Source: Ligustrum vulgare | Taxonomy: Eukaryota > Streptophyta > Magnoliopsida > Lamiales > Oleaceae | Direction: 5' to 3' | Assembly: GCA_963555705.1 (NCBI GenBank) | Contig: OY743171.1 | Coordinates: 18,909,352-18,973,351 of the forward strand | DNA: 64,000 nucleotides | In this document: positions 46,724-55,773 of the stretch, piece by piece | Numbering within the stretch: the stretch's first letter is position 1 | Layout: the number at the start of each line of letters is the position of its first letter | The notes under the pieces: model-generated | What the model was told of the DNA's origin: nothing | The model's input: the letters and a program-made list of their open reading frames with translations, nothing else | Database searches by the model: none | Translations under genes and position numbers: made by a program

Positions 46724-47377
46724 TCATAAAGTTAAGTTTACATTAACCGGACTCCATTTTCGCTTGATTCCCCTTCCTTGCGACCAATCTATCTTAACCC
46801 CTGCTGGATCTTGTATTGAGATATATGACTGCAGCTTATCCAGTAGTTCATCAATAGTAGGAGCAGAAATAAGAAGCCTTCTGGAAAATGGAGAGATGAA
46901 TCCCTGTTCCACAGCATAATCAAGAAAGGTTAACAAACCATCAAAGAAATTGTTAACATTCAGAAGGCCAATAGGCTTAGTATGGAGATCTAGTTGAGCC
47001 CACGAGGTAATGTTAAAGATTTCTTCTAAGGTACCAAAACCTCCGGGCAGGGCTATAAAGGCATCAGAACCATATAGCATACAAGTTATGCGTTCATGGA
47101 TGGATAAGGTTTGAACTTCATGCCCTCGTGTTTTGCCTGCAACATCTACCAAAGGGACAGGTATGACACCGATTACTTTTGATTTCTCTGCAAGAGCAGA
47201 TTGGGAAACACAACCCATTAGACCACTGCTACCACCCCCATACACAAGAGTGATACCTTTTTCCCCCAGTTTCTTTCCAAGATCTACGGCCGCTTCTAGA
47301 TAACTGAAGTCTTTCCCCACTTTTGATCCACAAAATATACAAATAGTTTTGATCTGTCGAAGTTTTGGTGCTTCCAT
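46724..47377 (-). CDS. LOG: LONELY GUY-type cytokinin riboside 5'-monophosphate phosphoribohydrolase
   Basis: An intact 217-residue ORF. LOG enzymes release free, active cytokinin from its riboside monophosphate in one step in the cytosol/nucleus. Visible motifs: ICIFCGSKVGKDFSYLEAA (residues 12-30), Rossmann-type VYGGGSSGLMG (45-55), catalytic Arg in HERI (Arg96), and signature PGGFGTLEE (111-119) with catalytic Glu119; then TSWAQLDLHTKPIGLLNV and QGFISPFSRRLLISAPT. The length equals plant LOGs. Tyr102 occupies a position that is usually Arg in plant LOGs, and Ile97 one that is usually Lys. Plant LOG genes have several introns; this copy has none, suggesting capture as cDNA. It is antisense to the carrier element and has its own TATA-like box. 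Confidence 0.93.
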   Translation of the reverse strand: MEAPKLRQIKTICIFCGSKVGKDFSYLEAAVDLGKKLGEKGITLVYGGGSSGLMGCVSQSALAEKSKVIGVIPVPLVDVAGKTRGHEVQTLSIHERITCMLYGSDAFIALPGGFGTLEEIFNITSWAQLDLHTKPIGLLNVNNFFDGLLTFLDYAVEQGFISPFSRRLLISAPTIDELLDKLQSYISIQDPAGVKIDWSQGRGIKRKWSPVNVNLTL

Positions 47378-47451
47378 CTTTGATAGTATAGAAGAGAAAA
47401 CTTACGAAGAAGATGTGATTTTGGGATGCCTGAACTATGAAATATGTTTGG

Positions 47452-47460
47452 CTATTTAAA
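47452..47460 (-). promoter_or_regulatory. TATA-like box upstream of LOG
   Basis: TTTAAATAG on the minus strand about 75-83 bases before the LOG start codon, followed by an A/C/T-rich leader. This is consistent with a start of transcription about 45-50 bases before the ATG. The 296-bp gap to the upstream ORF is sufficient for a compact promoter. Confidence 0.5.
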
Positions 47461-47673
47461 GCCGGAAAAACTTACTGTTTTTGATTGATTCTGAAAAAGT
47501 AAAGATTTACTTTTGACAAAATCGGCCAACTTTTGACTGTTTTACCAAAGATATCACCTTTCGGTGATTTATTTCCAGCTTTATCAAAACTCGAGAAAGG
47601 AAAATATATTTTATTTCCAAAACGCGTGAAAGAAAACAGTAAAATATTTTAAATGTGTATCAAGAGATTTACC

Positions 47674-48225
47674 TTATATCATTGTTGAACTGCCAGAAGC
47701 CTCATTTTGTAAAACAGACTGGCAAACAGGATCTTTTGCTATTATATTTTGGAGACTATAACGATTTTTGTCCTCGTTAAACTGAGCGTATAAGGAGAGA
47801 AGTTCACGTTGCACATAACCACTTGGGTGCGTCTCAAGAGTCAGTCGAATATCATCCAAAGACTCCTTACTCAGTCCACCCTTTATGAATTTGATTTTAT
47901 CATCCCGATTAGTAGAAGAATATCCTACTGTATTGCAACGAGTATCACAGTTCCAACGAGCACATTTGTAGCAACCATTCAGCCTTTTTGCTCTTCGTTT
48001 CTTTGCGAAGGTGCTTTTGCCTAAACCAGGCATGTGCTTTGGAAATGTCATAGGTAATTCACCAGATAGTCGAACCTTTGCTTCGATCAACCAGCGAACA
48101 TCTTCTGAAACACCATGAGCCATCAGCAACCTCAATCTTTCGAGTCTTATTCGATAAATTTTCCTCAGATCATTCATTGGAAGACTGGAATAATACTTGC
48201 GAATGTTTGTAAGAATGATATCCAT
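47674..48225 (-). CDS. Basic cysteine-rich protein, flexivirus NABP-like (tentative)
   Basis: A 183-residue intact ORF upstream of LOG on the same strand. Residues 1-60 are Arg/Leu-rich and probably helical. A GKS-TFA segment leads into the basic cluster KKRRAKR (75-81), then Cys85, Cys88, Cys93 and Cys97, a C-x2-C-x4-C-x3-C finger. Next is a DKIKFIKGGL stretch and an acidic/polar tail. A basic cluster directly followed by a four-Cys finger and a hydrophobic FI..G motif is the layout of the small nucleic-acid-binding, silencing-related proteins of carla- and vitiviruses. The resemblance is by pattern only and the N- and C-terminal parts match nothing I recognise. No stop or frameshift is present. 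Confidence 0.6.
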   Translation of the reverse strand: MDIILTNIRKYYSSLPMNDLRKIYRIRLERLRLLMAHGVSEDVRWLIEAKVRLSGELPMTFPKHMPGLGKSTFAKKRRAKRLNGCYKCARWNCDTRCNTVGYSSTNRDDKIKFIKGGLSKESLDDIRLTLETHPSGYVQRELLSLYAQFNEDKNRYSLQNIIAKDPVCQSVLQNEASGSSTMI

Positions 48226-48259
48226 GTTTTGATGGATCTAACCTCTTCCCAGCATGAAC

Positions 48260-48268
48260 TATTTAAAA
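48260..48268 (-). promoter_or_regulatory. TATA-like box upstream of the Cys-rich ORF
   Basis: TTTTAAATAG on the minus strand about 35-43 bases before the ATG at 48225. A CCGTCATCATC segment (TGACG on the other strand) lies about 120-140 bases further upstream near 48395-48405. The same TTTAAATAG core occurs before LOG. Confidence 0.4.
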
Positions 48269-48540
48269 GCATTAAGGATCGGAGGAAATCCGCGTGATAT
48301 TGATTCCAGCAAGAAAGCGCGGAATAGAATAATGGAAAAGAGGGAACAAGAGTTATGCGCCGTTTACTTTCTTGATAAAAGGAAGATTTGATGATGACGG
48401 GATTTGAGATATGGAATATTTTCTTGGATTTTGGGTACTGATATTTTGATATAATAATCAAGGTATAGAAATAATACGGGGATACGTGAAAGTGAAATAA
48501 GGACTGTATTGAATCAGGATTAATAAGTTTGTGCAAGTGA

Positions 48541-49142
48541 AAGGAATACCTTACGGGAAATGTTATGATATTTGAGTTAAGAATTTTAATTATTTGGGAG
48601 ATATTTGTTTATTGAATTTTGCAGAAATTTTGGGTTACAAATATTGGAAAGATAAACTGATGATTATGTTGATATGTGAATAACATGTTTGGGTATATTA
48701 CATAGAGAATATTCAGGTAATCGTTTTAATTATTTTGGGATATTTGGTGATAAGAAGAAATGACAAATTATTATGGTATGATATGTTAGTAAAGATTTAT
48801 TGAAATTTTAGAGATATTAATACGAATATTTGAGGTTACATGATACGATGATAAGTGACAGGTTACATGAGTACTACAAGATATGATGAAATATCACATA
48901 CGATTGGGAATTTTCATTTTGATTCAGAAGAATTTATGAGTAGACATATGTCTATTATTGATAGAAAAGTTCATGTCTTAAGAAAACAAATTGATGCATT
49001 TAGTCAAAGTCCAGTGGGTTAAATATGGTTGGGTTAAATATGGTAGCGATGATGCTACATAAGAAGAAGAAGAAGAGATTCTGATTAAGTGTTCAGAAAT
49101 CATAAGATCAAGTAAGTTTAATTTCGAGGACGAAATTATTTT
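48541..49142 (+). other. 3' part of the LOG-bearing element
   Basis: AT-rich and non-coding apart from the final pol codons: from about 49105 the frame reads RSSKFNFEDEIILRG and stops at 49150-49152. NFEDEIxLRG followed by the purine tract is the usual end of Tekay-type chromovirus pol. Confidence 0.65.
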
Positions 49143-49155
49143 AAGGGGGTAAGTT
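49143..49155 (+). promoter_or_regulatory. Polypurine tract of the LOG-bearing element
   Basis: AAGGGGGTAAGTT immediately before the 3' LTR start TGTAGCG. Confidence 0.88.
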
Positions 49156-50881
49156 TGTAGCGACCAAGAATTTTTACGCGATTAATAATTATTTTAATAG
49201 AAAATCGTGTCGCTACTATTTCACCCATTTTTATTAAGTTAACGCCACGACGTATTCGTATAGCCAAGTCAAGAAATAATCGAGATCGTTCGATTTTAAA
49301 TTAAATTCCGAATTTCTAAAAATATCTCCATTCTCTTGATTTAAAGTATATTAAGTCCAAGTACTTAATTCAATGTTATCCCAATATTTATTTATACAAA
49401 AATTATTTTTATTATTGAAATTAAGAAAATATATGCAAGCATGAGAGGTTCCATTATATATAATAATTATGAGAATCTTAATTTAATAAATATGGAAAAG
49501 TATATGAATGAATTATATACTCCATTATATGTAATCATGAAGAGCATAATATTTGTATAAATATGGAAAAGTATATGAATGAATTATATACTCCATTATA
49601 TGTAATCATGAAGAGCATAATATTTGTATAAATATGGAAAAGTATATGAATGAATTATAGACTCCATTATATGTAATCATGAAGAGCATAATATTTGTAT
49701 AAATATGGAAAAGTATATGAATGGTTGATAAGATTCCATTATATGTAATCATGAAGAGCATAATATTTGTATAAATATGGAAAAGTATATGAATGGTTGA
49801 TAAGACTCCATTATATGTAATCATGAAGAGCATAATATTTGTATAAATATGGAAAAGTATATGAATGGTTGATAAGACTCCATCATATGTAATCATGAAG
49901 AGCATAATATTTGTATAAATATGGAAAAGTATATGAATGGTGCTTTACTTTAAGAAAAGGATGTGTTAAAATTAATAGAATTGAATGATTATGTTTACAA
50001 TATGCCAACTTTATACATCTATTTAAACCCATCTCTTTTACACACAACTCTACACATATACACTTATTTCCAATCTCTTGACAAAATCCACAAGTAAGAG
50101 AAATTCAAGGTGGTCAAGAAAGTTTTGGTCCATTTACTACTACACTTCATTTTAATCTTTTAAAAGGTAAGTATATCTTATGTTTTTATGAAAATTAAGT
50201 ATGTTGTTATGAAATGTAAGTATATCTTATGTTTTTATGAAAATTAAGTATGTTGTTATGAAATGTAAGTATATCTTATGTTTTTATGAAAATTAAGTAT
50301 GTTGTTATGAAAGGTAAATACACCTTATGTTTTTATGAAAAGTAAGTATATCTTATGTTTTTATGAAAATGTTTGGATCATTGCTATGAAATCAATCTCA
50401 CAAGATTGTTATGGGTTCCATATGATATGTTTATGATTATGCTAAGGGGACCGGAGTTTAGTAGCGCTACACATAAGAATTCTTGCCATTTAAGTTCGGT
50501 AAAATTCTTGTGTCTCCCTATGTTTATGAGTATTTCGATCCTATCCTATGTTATGATGAAAATGATCCATATGCTTTCAAAAGAAAATTTATGCTTGGTA
50601 TACTTACTGGGATTTTATAAATCTCACTCCACGATATTTACCATTTTCAGATAATTGAAGGTTCGAGGCGGTCAACATGGAAGTGGCAAAAGTGGTTAAG
50701 ATTGATGAGATAATTATGTTGAACTTTATGTAAGAAAATTATGTTCTATTTTTCTTCACAAATAAAATTATGGGATTCTAATTATTCTTTTGAATAATTT
50801 TACATTACTTTTTAAGTCTCGATAATATGATATGAGTCACTTTTAGTGGCACTCGAATGGTCGAGAATTCGGGTCGTCACA
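49156..50881 (+). repeat. 3' LTR of the LOG-bearing element
   Basis: 1726 bp. It differs from the 5' LTR at one base noticed by eye: A at 50675 where the 5' LTR has G at 44249. It ends GGGTCGTCACA, followed by ACCCA. Confidence 0.94.
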
Positions 50882-51735
50882 ACCCAACCGTCCGAAATCC
50901 ACCATAGTGAATCCTAATTCATCCACCCTAACACCCCGTCAGTTATCAACCCATTTACATTGGAAGAGAGGAAACTTGAACTCCCTATAATCAAGTTCCC
51001 AAATATCTTCAATGGTATCTTTAGCATTTGAAAAATATCTTGATAGTGCTACTTGTGTCACTTCACTGTTTTGTACCGCACTCTTATCATCTTGACGTTT
51101 AGTGTAAAACGTATACCCATTAATGTCATATGCTTCATATGACCTCACAATCATGCTAGGACCGTAAGCTAACGACTTTACCGTTTCAACAATGGTATTC
51201 AGTGTTTGTGACAATTCTTTCATGACTTTATCTTTGAACCATTTTGCAAATGAACGATTATGTTCATTAGTTACCCATCTTTCAACTTTTGAAGGATTCT
51301 GCTGCCTTATGATGGACATATGCTCGTCCAAATATGGATGAATTTCAGGAAGGTGTTGTAATACAAGGAGGTGTGCTTTATCTTGCAATTCAACATTGGG
51401 GACGATTGACTTGCATCCAATAGTGCCTTTACCTTCAAGTCTTCCATCATGCCGAGATTTAGGAACACCAATAGTCTCAATGTCATCTAAGTAATCAGTA
51501 TAAAATTCAATAGCCTCCTCAGCAGCATAACCTTCAATGATACTGCCTTCAGGTCGAAATTGATTTCTCACATATCCTTTTAATATACCCATGTATCTCT
51601 CAAATGGATACATATACCTCAAGAATACTGGATCACAAATCTTAATTTTTCTCACCAAGTGAACAAGTGCACCATAACATCAAAAAATGATGGCGGAAAA
51701 TACATTTCAAATTGACATAGAGTGATAACAATATC
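50882..51735 (-). pseudogene. CACTA transposase gene, DUF4218-like region
   Basis: On the minus strand after the tnp2 part: QFEMYFPPSFFDVMVHL, a one-base loss near 51663, then LRYMYPFERYMGILKGYVRN, QFRPEGSIIEGYAAEEAIEF, a YLDEHMSIIRQQNPSKVERW segment, YEAYDINGYTFYTKRQDDK, and FKFPLFQCKWVDN with a TGA stop at about 50939. The frame then reads FTMVDFGRLG up to the LTR-element insertion. Order and content match the C-terminal half of plant CACTA TNPD-type proteins. Confidence 0.88.
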
Positions 51736-53079
51736 GACCTACAAATCATCCAACGCCTCCGGGTCAATAACTTTGCTGCAAATTGCATTGAAGAAAAAAC
51801 AAAGTTTTATAATGACTTGTCTAACATGTTTTGGGAGAATGCCTCGAATTGCAACTGGTAACAATTGTTGCATTACGACATGATAATCATGAGACTTCAT
51901 ACCAACAAATTTTAAGTCCTTCATCGACACAAGACTTTTAATGTTTGATGAGTACCCAGATAGAACCTTAATAGCATGCAGGCACTCATAAAAACTTGTT
52001 TTCTCTTTTCTCGACGAAGTATAGCAAGCTGGGGGTAAATAAGTAATCTTTTCCGAATTTTGCGGTGCTAATTGATCCCTTATTCCCATTTCTACCATGT
52101 CCTTCCTGACTTTAATACCATCTTTCATCTTTCCTGGAATGTTCAACAATGTCCCAATGATGCTATCACAAACATTTTTCTCCACGTGCATTACATCAAG
52201 ACAATGTCTTACAGATAAGTGTTGCCAATAAGGTAGATCCCAGAATATGGACATTTTCTTCCAAAGACTCTTCTGAGGAGGCTTAAAAGTTTTTCCTAAC
52301 GAAACATCAAAATTTTTAACTCGTTTATATACCTCACCTCATGTTAATGGTAAGCGAGCTGTTCGAGCCTCGATTTTTCCATTGAATGGCTTTTTCTTCT
52401 TGGGATAAGGGTGGTCAGTAGGGAGAAATCTTCTATGACTCATAAAGATATTTTTCTTGCAGTTTTTCAACCAAAGATCAATCATGTCTTCTTCACAAAC
52501 GGGACATGCTTTAGGTCCTTTGTTAGTGTAACCCGAAAAGTTACCATAAGCTGGAAAACCGTTTACGGTGCAAAATATCATAGCACGTAAGGTGAAATTC
52601 ATCTGCGTATATGCATCAAACACAGACACGCCTTCATCCCACAACAGTTTTAAATCTTCAATTAGTGGGGCTAGATAAACATATATGTCATTACCCAGTT
52701 GTTTGGGACCTGATATTAACAAAGATAACATGATATACTTGCGCTTCATACATAACCAAGGAGGAAGATTGTAAATAGTCAAAAGAACTGGCCAAGTGCT
52801 ATGTCGACTACTCATATTACCGTGTGGGTTCATCCCATCTGTATATAGTCCCAGCCTAAGATTTCTATCTTTGCCCCCAAACTCGGGAAACAACCTGTTA
52901 ATAATCCTCCATTGAGGAGAATCAGCCACGTGTCTTAGTTTTCCATCTTCTTTTCTCTCGTCGGCATGCCACCGCAAGTTCTTTGCATTGGCAAACAAAC
53001 GTTTAAATCTTGGTATTACAGGTAAATACCATAACACCTTTGCCGGAGGGCTTTTCTTATCACCACAATTATCAGTCAC
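51736..53079 (-). pseudogene. CACTA transposase, tnp2 domain
   Basis: The transposase core. Frame 53079-52339: VLWYLPVIPRFKRLFANAKN, LRLGLYTDGMNPHGNMSSRHS, TWPVLLTIYNLPPWLCMKRK, GYTNKGPKACPVC. A TGA near 52337 interrupts; the same frame continues with SIFWDLPYWQHLSVRHCLDV, MHVEKNVCDSIIGTLLNI, MKSHDYHVVMQQLLPVAIRG. A TAG at 51736-51738 replaces a Gln-type codon before VDIVITLCQFE. The conserved catalytic-domain text is otherwise well preserved, so decay is recent. Confidence 0.93.
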
Positions 53080-53094
53080 GTTCTTTCGCTTATA

Positions 53095-53807
53095 TCATGA
53101 TGCCCCACACTTTGAACATATACGCAAGTCATTGTAATCATTTCGATACAGTATACAATCATTTGGACATGCATGTATCCTCTCAATCTCCATACCCATT
53201 GGGCACAACAATTTCTTTGCCTTGTAAATTGAACTAGGAAGTTCGTTATCTTCCAGAAGCATCTCTCGTAACAGTCCCAATAATTTCGTGAAACTCTTAT
53301 CACTCCACCTATTGCTTGCTTTCAAGTTATACAATTTTAGTACAACAGACAATTTAGTGAATTTATTACAACCATAAAACAAAGGCTTCTCAGAATCATT
53401 GAACAAGTTATCTAATACATGAGGCTTTTCAATGTATTCCCTTGTATATCATGCATCATTTCGTCTATCATATCATTTTCGTCATTTTCCAAATTATTCT
53501 CACAAATATTGCTTGAATTATTCTGCTGCTGATCACCAACATTGTCACCAGTGCTTGTCCTGGGAAGCATACTCTCACCATGCCATATCTATCGTGTATA
53601 ACCTTCCTTAAACCCACGACTAATCAATTGACTCTTCACTTGATCAAAACTACGAAACTTTCTCAAATTCTTACAATCGTAACAAGGACACAAAATCATT
53701 ATTTCACTTTTCTTTCTCTTGTTTTCATCCGCACATTTCATAAACTCTTCAACACCTTTTACATATTCATGTCTATTACGTCTTCCATACATCCAACCCC
53801 GATCCAT
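53095..53807 (-). pseudogene. CACTA transposase, N-terminal transposase-associated region
   Basis: Frame 53807-53589 starts MDRGWMYGRRNRHEYVKGVEEF and has CPCYDCKN, the transposase-associated domain, ending in GYTR with a TAG where the family has Trp before the HGE motif. After an acidic linker, frame 53406-53095 continues with FTKLLGLLREMLLEDNELP, HACPNDCILYRND and ICSKCGAS, then a TGA. The start at 53807 matches the usual N-terminus. Confidence 0.9.
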
Positions 53808-53809
53808 AT

Positions 53810-54464
53810 CAATGACCTATATGTGAAGATATAATTAAAAAAATTTATTAGTTTTGAGTAAGTATTTTTCATGATACATCCTTAAACCAACTATATATTA
53901 ATATTTGAAATCAAATATGATACTTTTTTAGGTTGGAAACTTCGTAATTTTATTACAATGATTATGTTTTATGTAATTATTTATTTAGTATGGCCAATTC
54001 TGTAATAGTGAAAATCATTTTAAACTATAATTTTCATTTTTTATTTACAAAATTCTACAAAAATTTCGACAGAATCTCCCCTATAAATTGGACTTAGCCA
54101 ACCTGTAGGAAGAATCAAAATGCCACAATAAACCAAAATGTTCGACCTCGACATATTCAAAAATCAAATACAACTCCAATCAAACTTCAACATCATCAAC
54201 TACTCCAAGTTTAATCCGAAATCCATTCTCAATTCCTAAAAAGTCAAGCTAAGATTTCAAAACTTAATATCTCATAATTTCAGCTCCAATAATTAAAATA
54301 TTAAAATGTATCTATCTCCTAACTTAAAATCAACAATATAAACTTAACACCCAAATTTATATATATTAAAATTTAATTAACACATTTATACATATTAACA
54401 TGTAATTAACATATTTATATACTAACAAATATATATACATACATACATACACACACACACAGGC

Positions 54465-54507
<43 letters not shown>

Positions 54508-54635
54508 AATATATATATACAATCATAGATATACACGCACACACATATATATACACACAAATATATATACACAAATATATAATTTTATACACACATACAT
54601 ATACATACATATATACAAAAATGAGAATCGGGTCT
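53810..54635. other. CACTA first intron-like region with microsatellites
   Basis: AT-rich. It contains the shared hairpin motif (inverse) at 54055-54115 and CA/TA microsatellites at 54440-54620. No coding; the YICVC-type open frames are translations of the microsatellite. Confidence 0.6.
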
Positions 54636-54865
54636 TACAATGTAGGTGGCGGCGGCGGTAGAGGAGTGCCGGGCGGTGGAGGTGAAGGCAGGGGGTGGAG
54701 GTCCGGCTTCGTGGCGGTAGTGGAGAGTGGAAGAAAATCCCAAAAAGAAAGAGAGAAGAGATGCGTGAGTAGTGAAAGAGAGATAGAGGCGTGAGAGTAG
54801 TGAAAGAGAGAGAGAGAGAGGCGCGAGAGTGAAGCTATATGAAATTATCCAGGAAATTTTTTTTT
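54636..54865 (-). other. CACTA GC-rich 5' leader
   Basis: GGCGG/GGAGG-rich on the plus strand, so C-rich in the transcript, with GAGA repeats at 54765-54825. Equivalent C-rich leaders are found in the derivatives at 27520-27785 and 61200-61450. Confidence 0.55.
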
Positions 54866-55305
54866 TTAGGAAAAGGCGTCGGTTTCTATTTTAAACCGAC
54901 GCGCAAAGTGGGACCGGCCGATTTTGAACGTCGGTTCAAGAAAAAACCGACGGGCAAAGTCGCCCGGTCCCACTTTGCACGTCGGTTCAAGGAGAACCGA
55001 TGTGAGAAAGTTTCTAGCGTCGGTTCTCCTTGAACTGAGGCGCAAAGTCGGACCTGCTGACTTTGCGGGCCGACTTTGCGCGTCGGTTCAAGGAAAACCG
55101 ACGCGAGAAACCAAGTTTCTCGCTTTAGTTTTTTCTTGAACCGACGCGCAAAGTCGCCCGATCCGACTTTTCGCGTCGGTTCAAAGTAGAAACCGACGTG
55201 CTTTCCTAAAATATAATTACGAAAATGCCACCGTCCTTTTTTGCACGTCGATTTTTTGAAAAATCAACGTGTTTTCCCCATTTTTTATGCTTTTTTGTAC
55301 TAGTG
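54866..55305. repeat. CACTA right subterminal repeat array and terminus
   Basis: About ten alternating GCGTCGGTT and AACCGACG units that form several inverted repeats, ending in the inverse of CACTAGTACAAAAAAGC. In CACTA elements such repeats are transposase-binding sites. Confidence 0.88.
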
Positions 55306-55773
55306 AATAAGACTTCGGATTTGGTACCTCGTCCACCTGATGTGAATATTATTCGTTCTATGTGGATATTTCGTCATAAAACGAAATCTGACGGTTCTTT
55401 TGAGCAGCATAAAGCCCGACTTGTTGGTGATGGCAGGTCTCAGCGAAAAGGAGTGGATTGTGATGAAACTTTTAGCTCGGTAGTTAAACCGGCTACTATT
55501 TGGACTGTCTTAAGCATCGCTTTATCTCATTCTTGGCCTATTCATCAGTTGGATGTCAAGAATGCATTTTTACATGGCAATCTTAATGAAACAGTCTATA
55601 TGCATCAGCCTATGGGATTCAAAGATCTCGAACATCCTAATTATGTGTGCTTGTTGAAGAAATGTCTCTATGGCCTAAAGCAAGCCCCTCGGGCATGGTA
55701 CCAGCGATTTGCAGATTTTGTTGCCACTATTTGTTTCTCTCACAGTAAATCTGATCATTCCTTGTTTGTCTAA
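55306..55773 (+). pseudogene. Copia reverse transcriptase, first part
   Basis: Continues pol after the CACTA: KTSDLVPRPPDVNIIRSMWI, GSFEQHKARLVGDGRSQRKG, LDVKNAFLHGNLNETVYMHQ (first catalytic Asp) and CLYGLKQAPRAWYQRF. A TAA stop at about 55771 ends it, and the same frame continues into the next segment. The upstream residues of the open frame (before 55306) are CACTA sequence. Confidence 0.92.

Larger units (their letters stand above)
42730..50881 (+). mobile_element. Non-autonomous LTR retrotransposon carrying a LOG gene
   Basis: 8152 bp. Identical-length 1726-bp LTRs (42730-44455 and 49156-50881) beginning TGTAGCGACCAAG and ending GGGTCGTCACA, ACCCA duplications at 42725-42729 and 50882-50886, a Met-tRNA primer site from 44456 and a purine tract before 49156. 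No gag, protease, RT or integrase is present, so it must use proteins made elsewhere. The last codons of a chromovirus pol (NFEDEIILRG, stop) remain just before the purine tract. The interior carries two antisense ORFs: LOG and a basic Cys-rich protein. One substitution was noticed between the LTRs. Confidence 0.93.
38553..55305 (-). mobile_element. Large CACTA (En/Spm) transposon
   Basis: Right end is the inverse of CACTAGTACAAAAAAGC; left end CAATAGTACAGAAGC carries a base change in the CACTA terminus. AAT duplications at 38550-38552 and 55306-55308. GCGTCGGTT/AACCGACGC subterminal arrays lie at both ends (38575-38770 and 54870-55260). Coding is on the minus strand: a tnp2 transposase gene, then a second gene with Transposase_24-like, DUF8039-like and Ulp1 parts. 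Length is 16.75 kb including the 8.15-kb LTR element. The transposase gene is broken in at least six places, so the copy cannot move alone. Confidence 0.95.

Noticed and set aside
48174..48536. 120-residue ORF overlapping the start of the Cys-rich ORF
   Set aside because: Out of frame with the Cys-rich ORF, no motif, and it lies in the likely promoter region.
42730..50881. Assembly duplication as the cause of the identical LTR-like blocks
   Set aside because: Primer site, purine tract, ACCCA duplications and restoration of the transposase frame all fit a true insertion, though long reads would settle it.
54366..54610. Cys/Tyr/Val-rich ORFs
   Set aside because: Translation of a CA/TA microsatellite in the CACTA first intron-like region.
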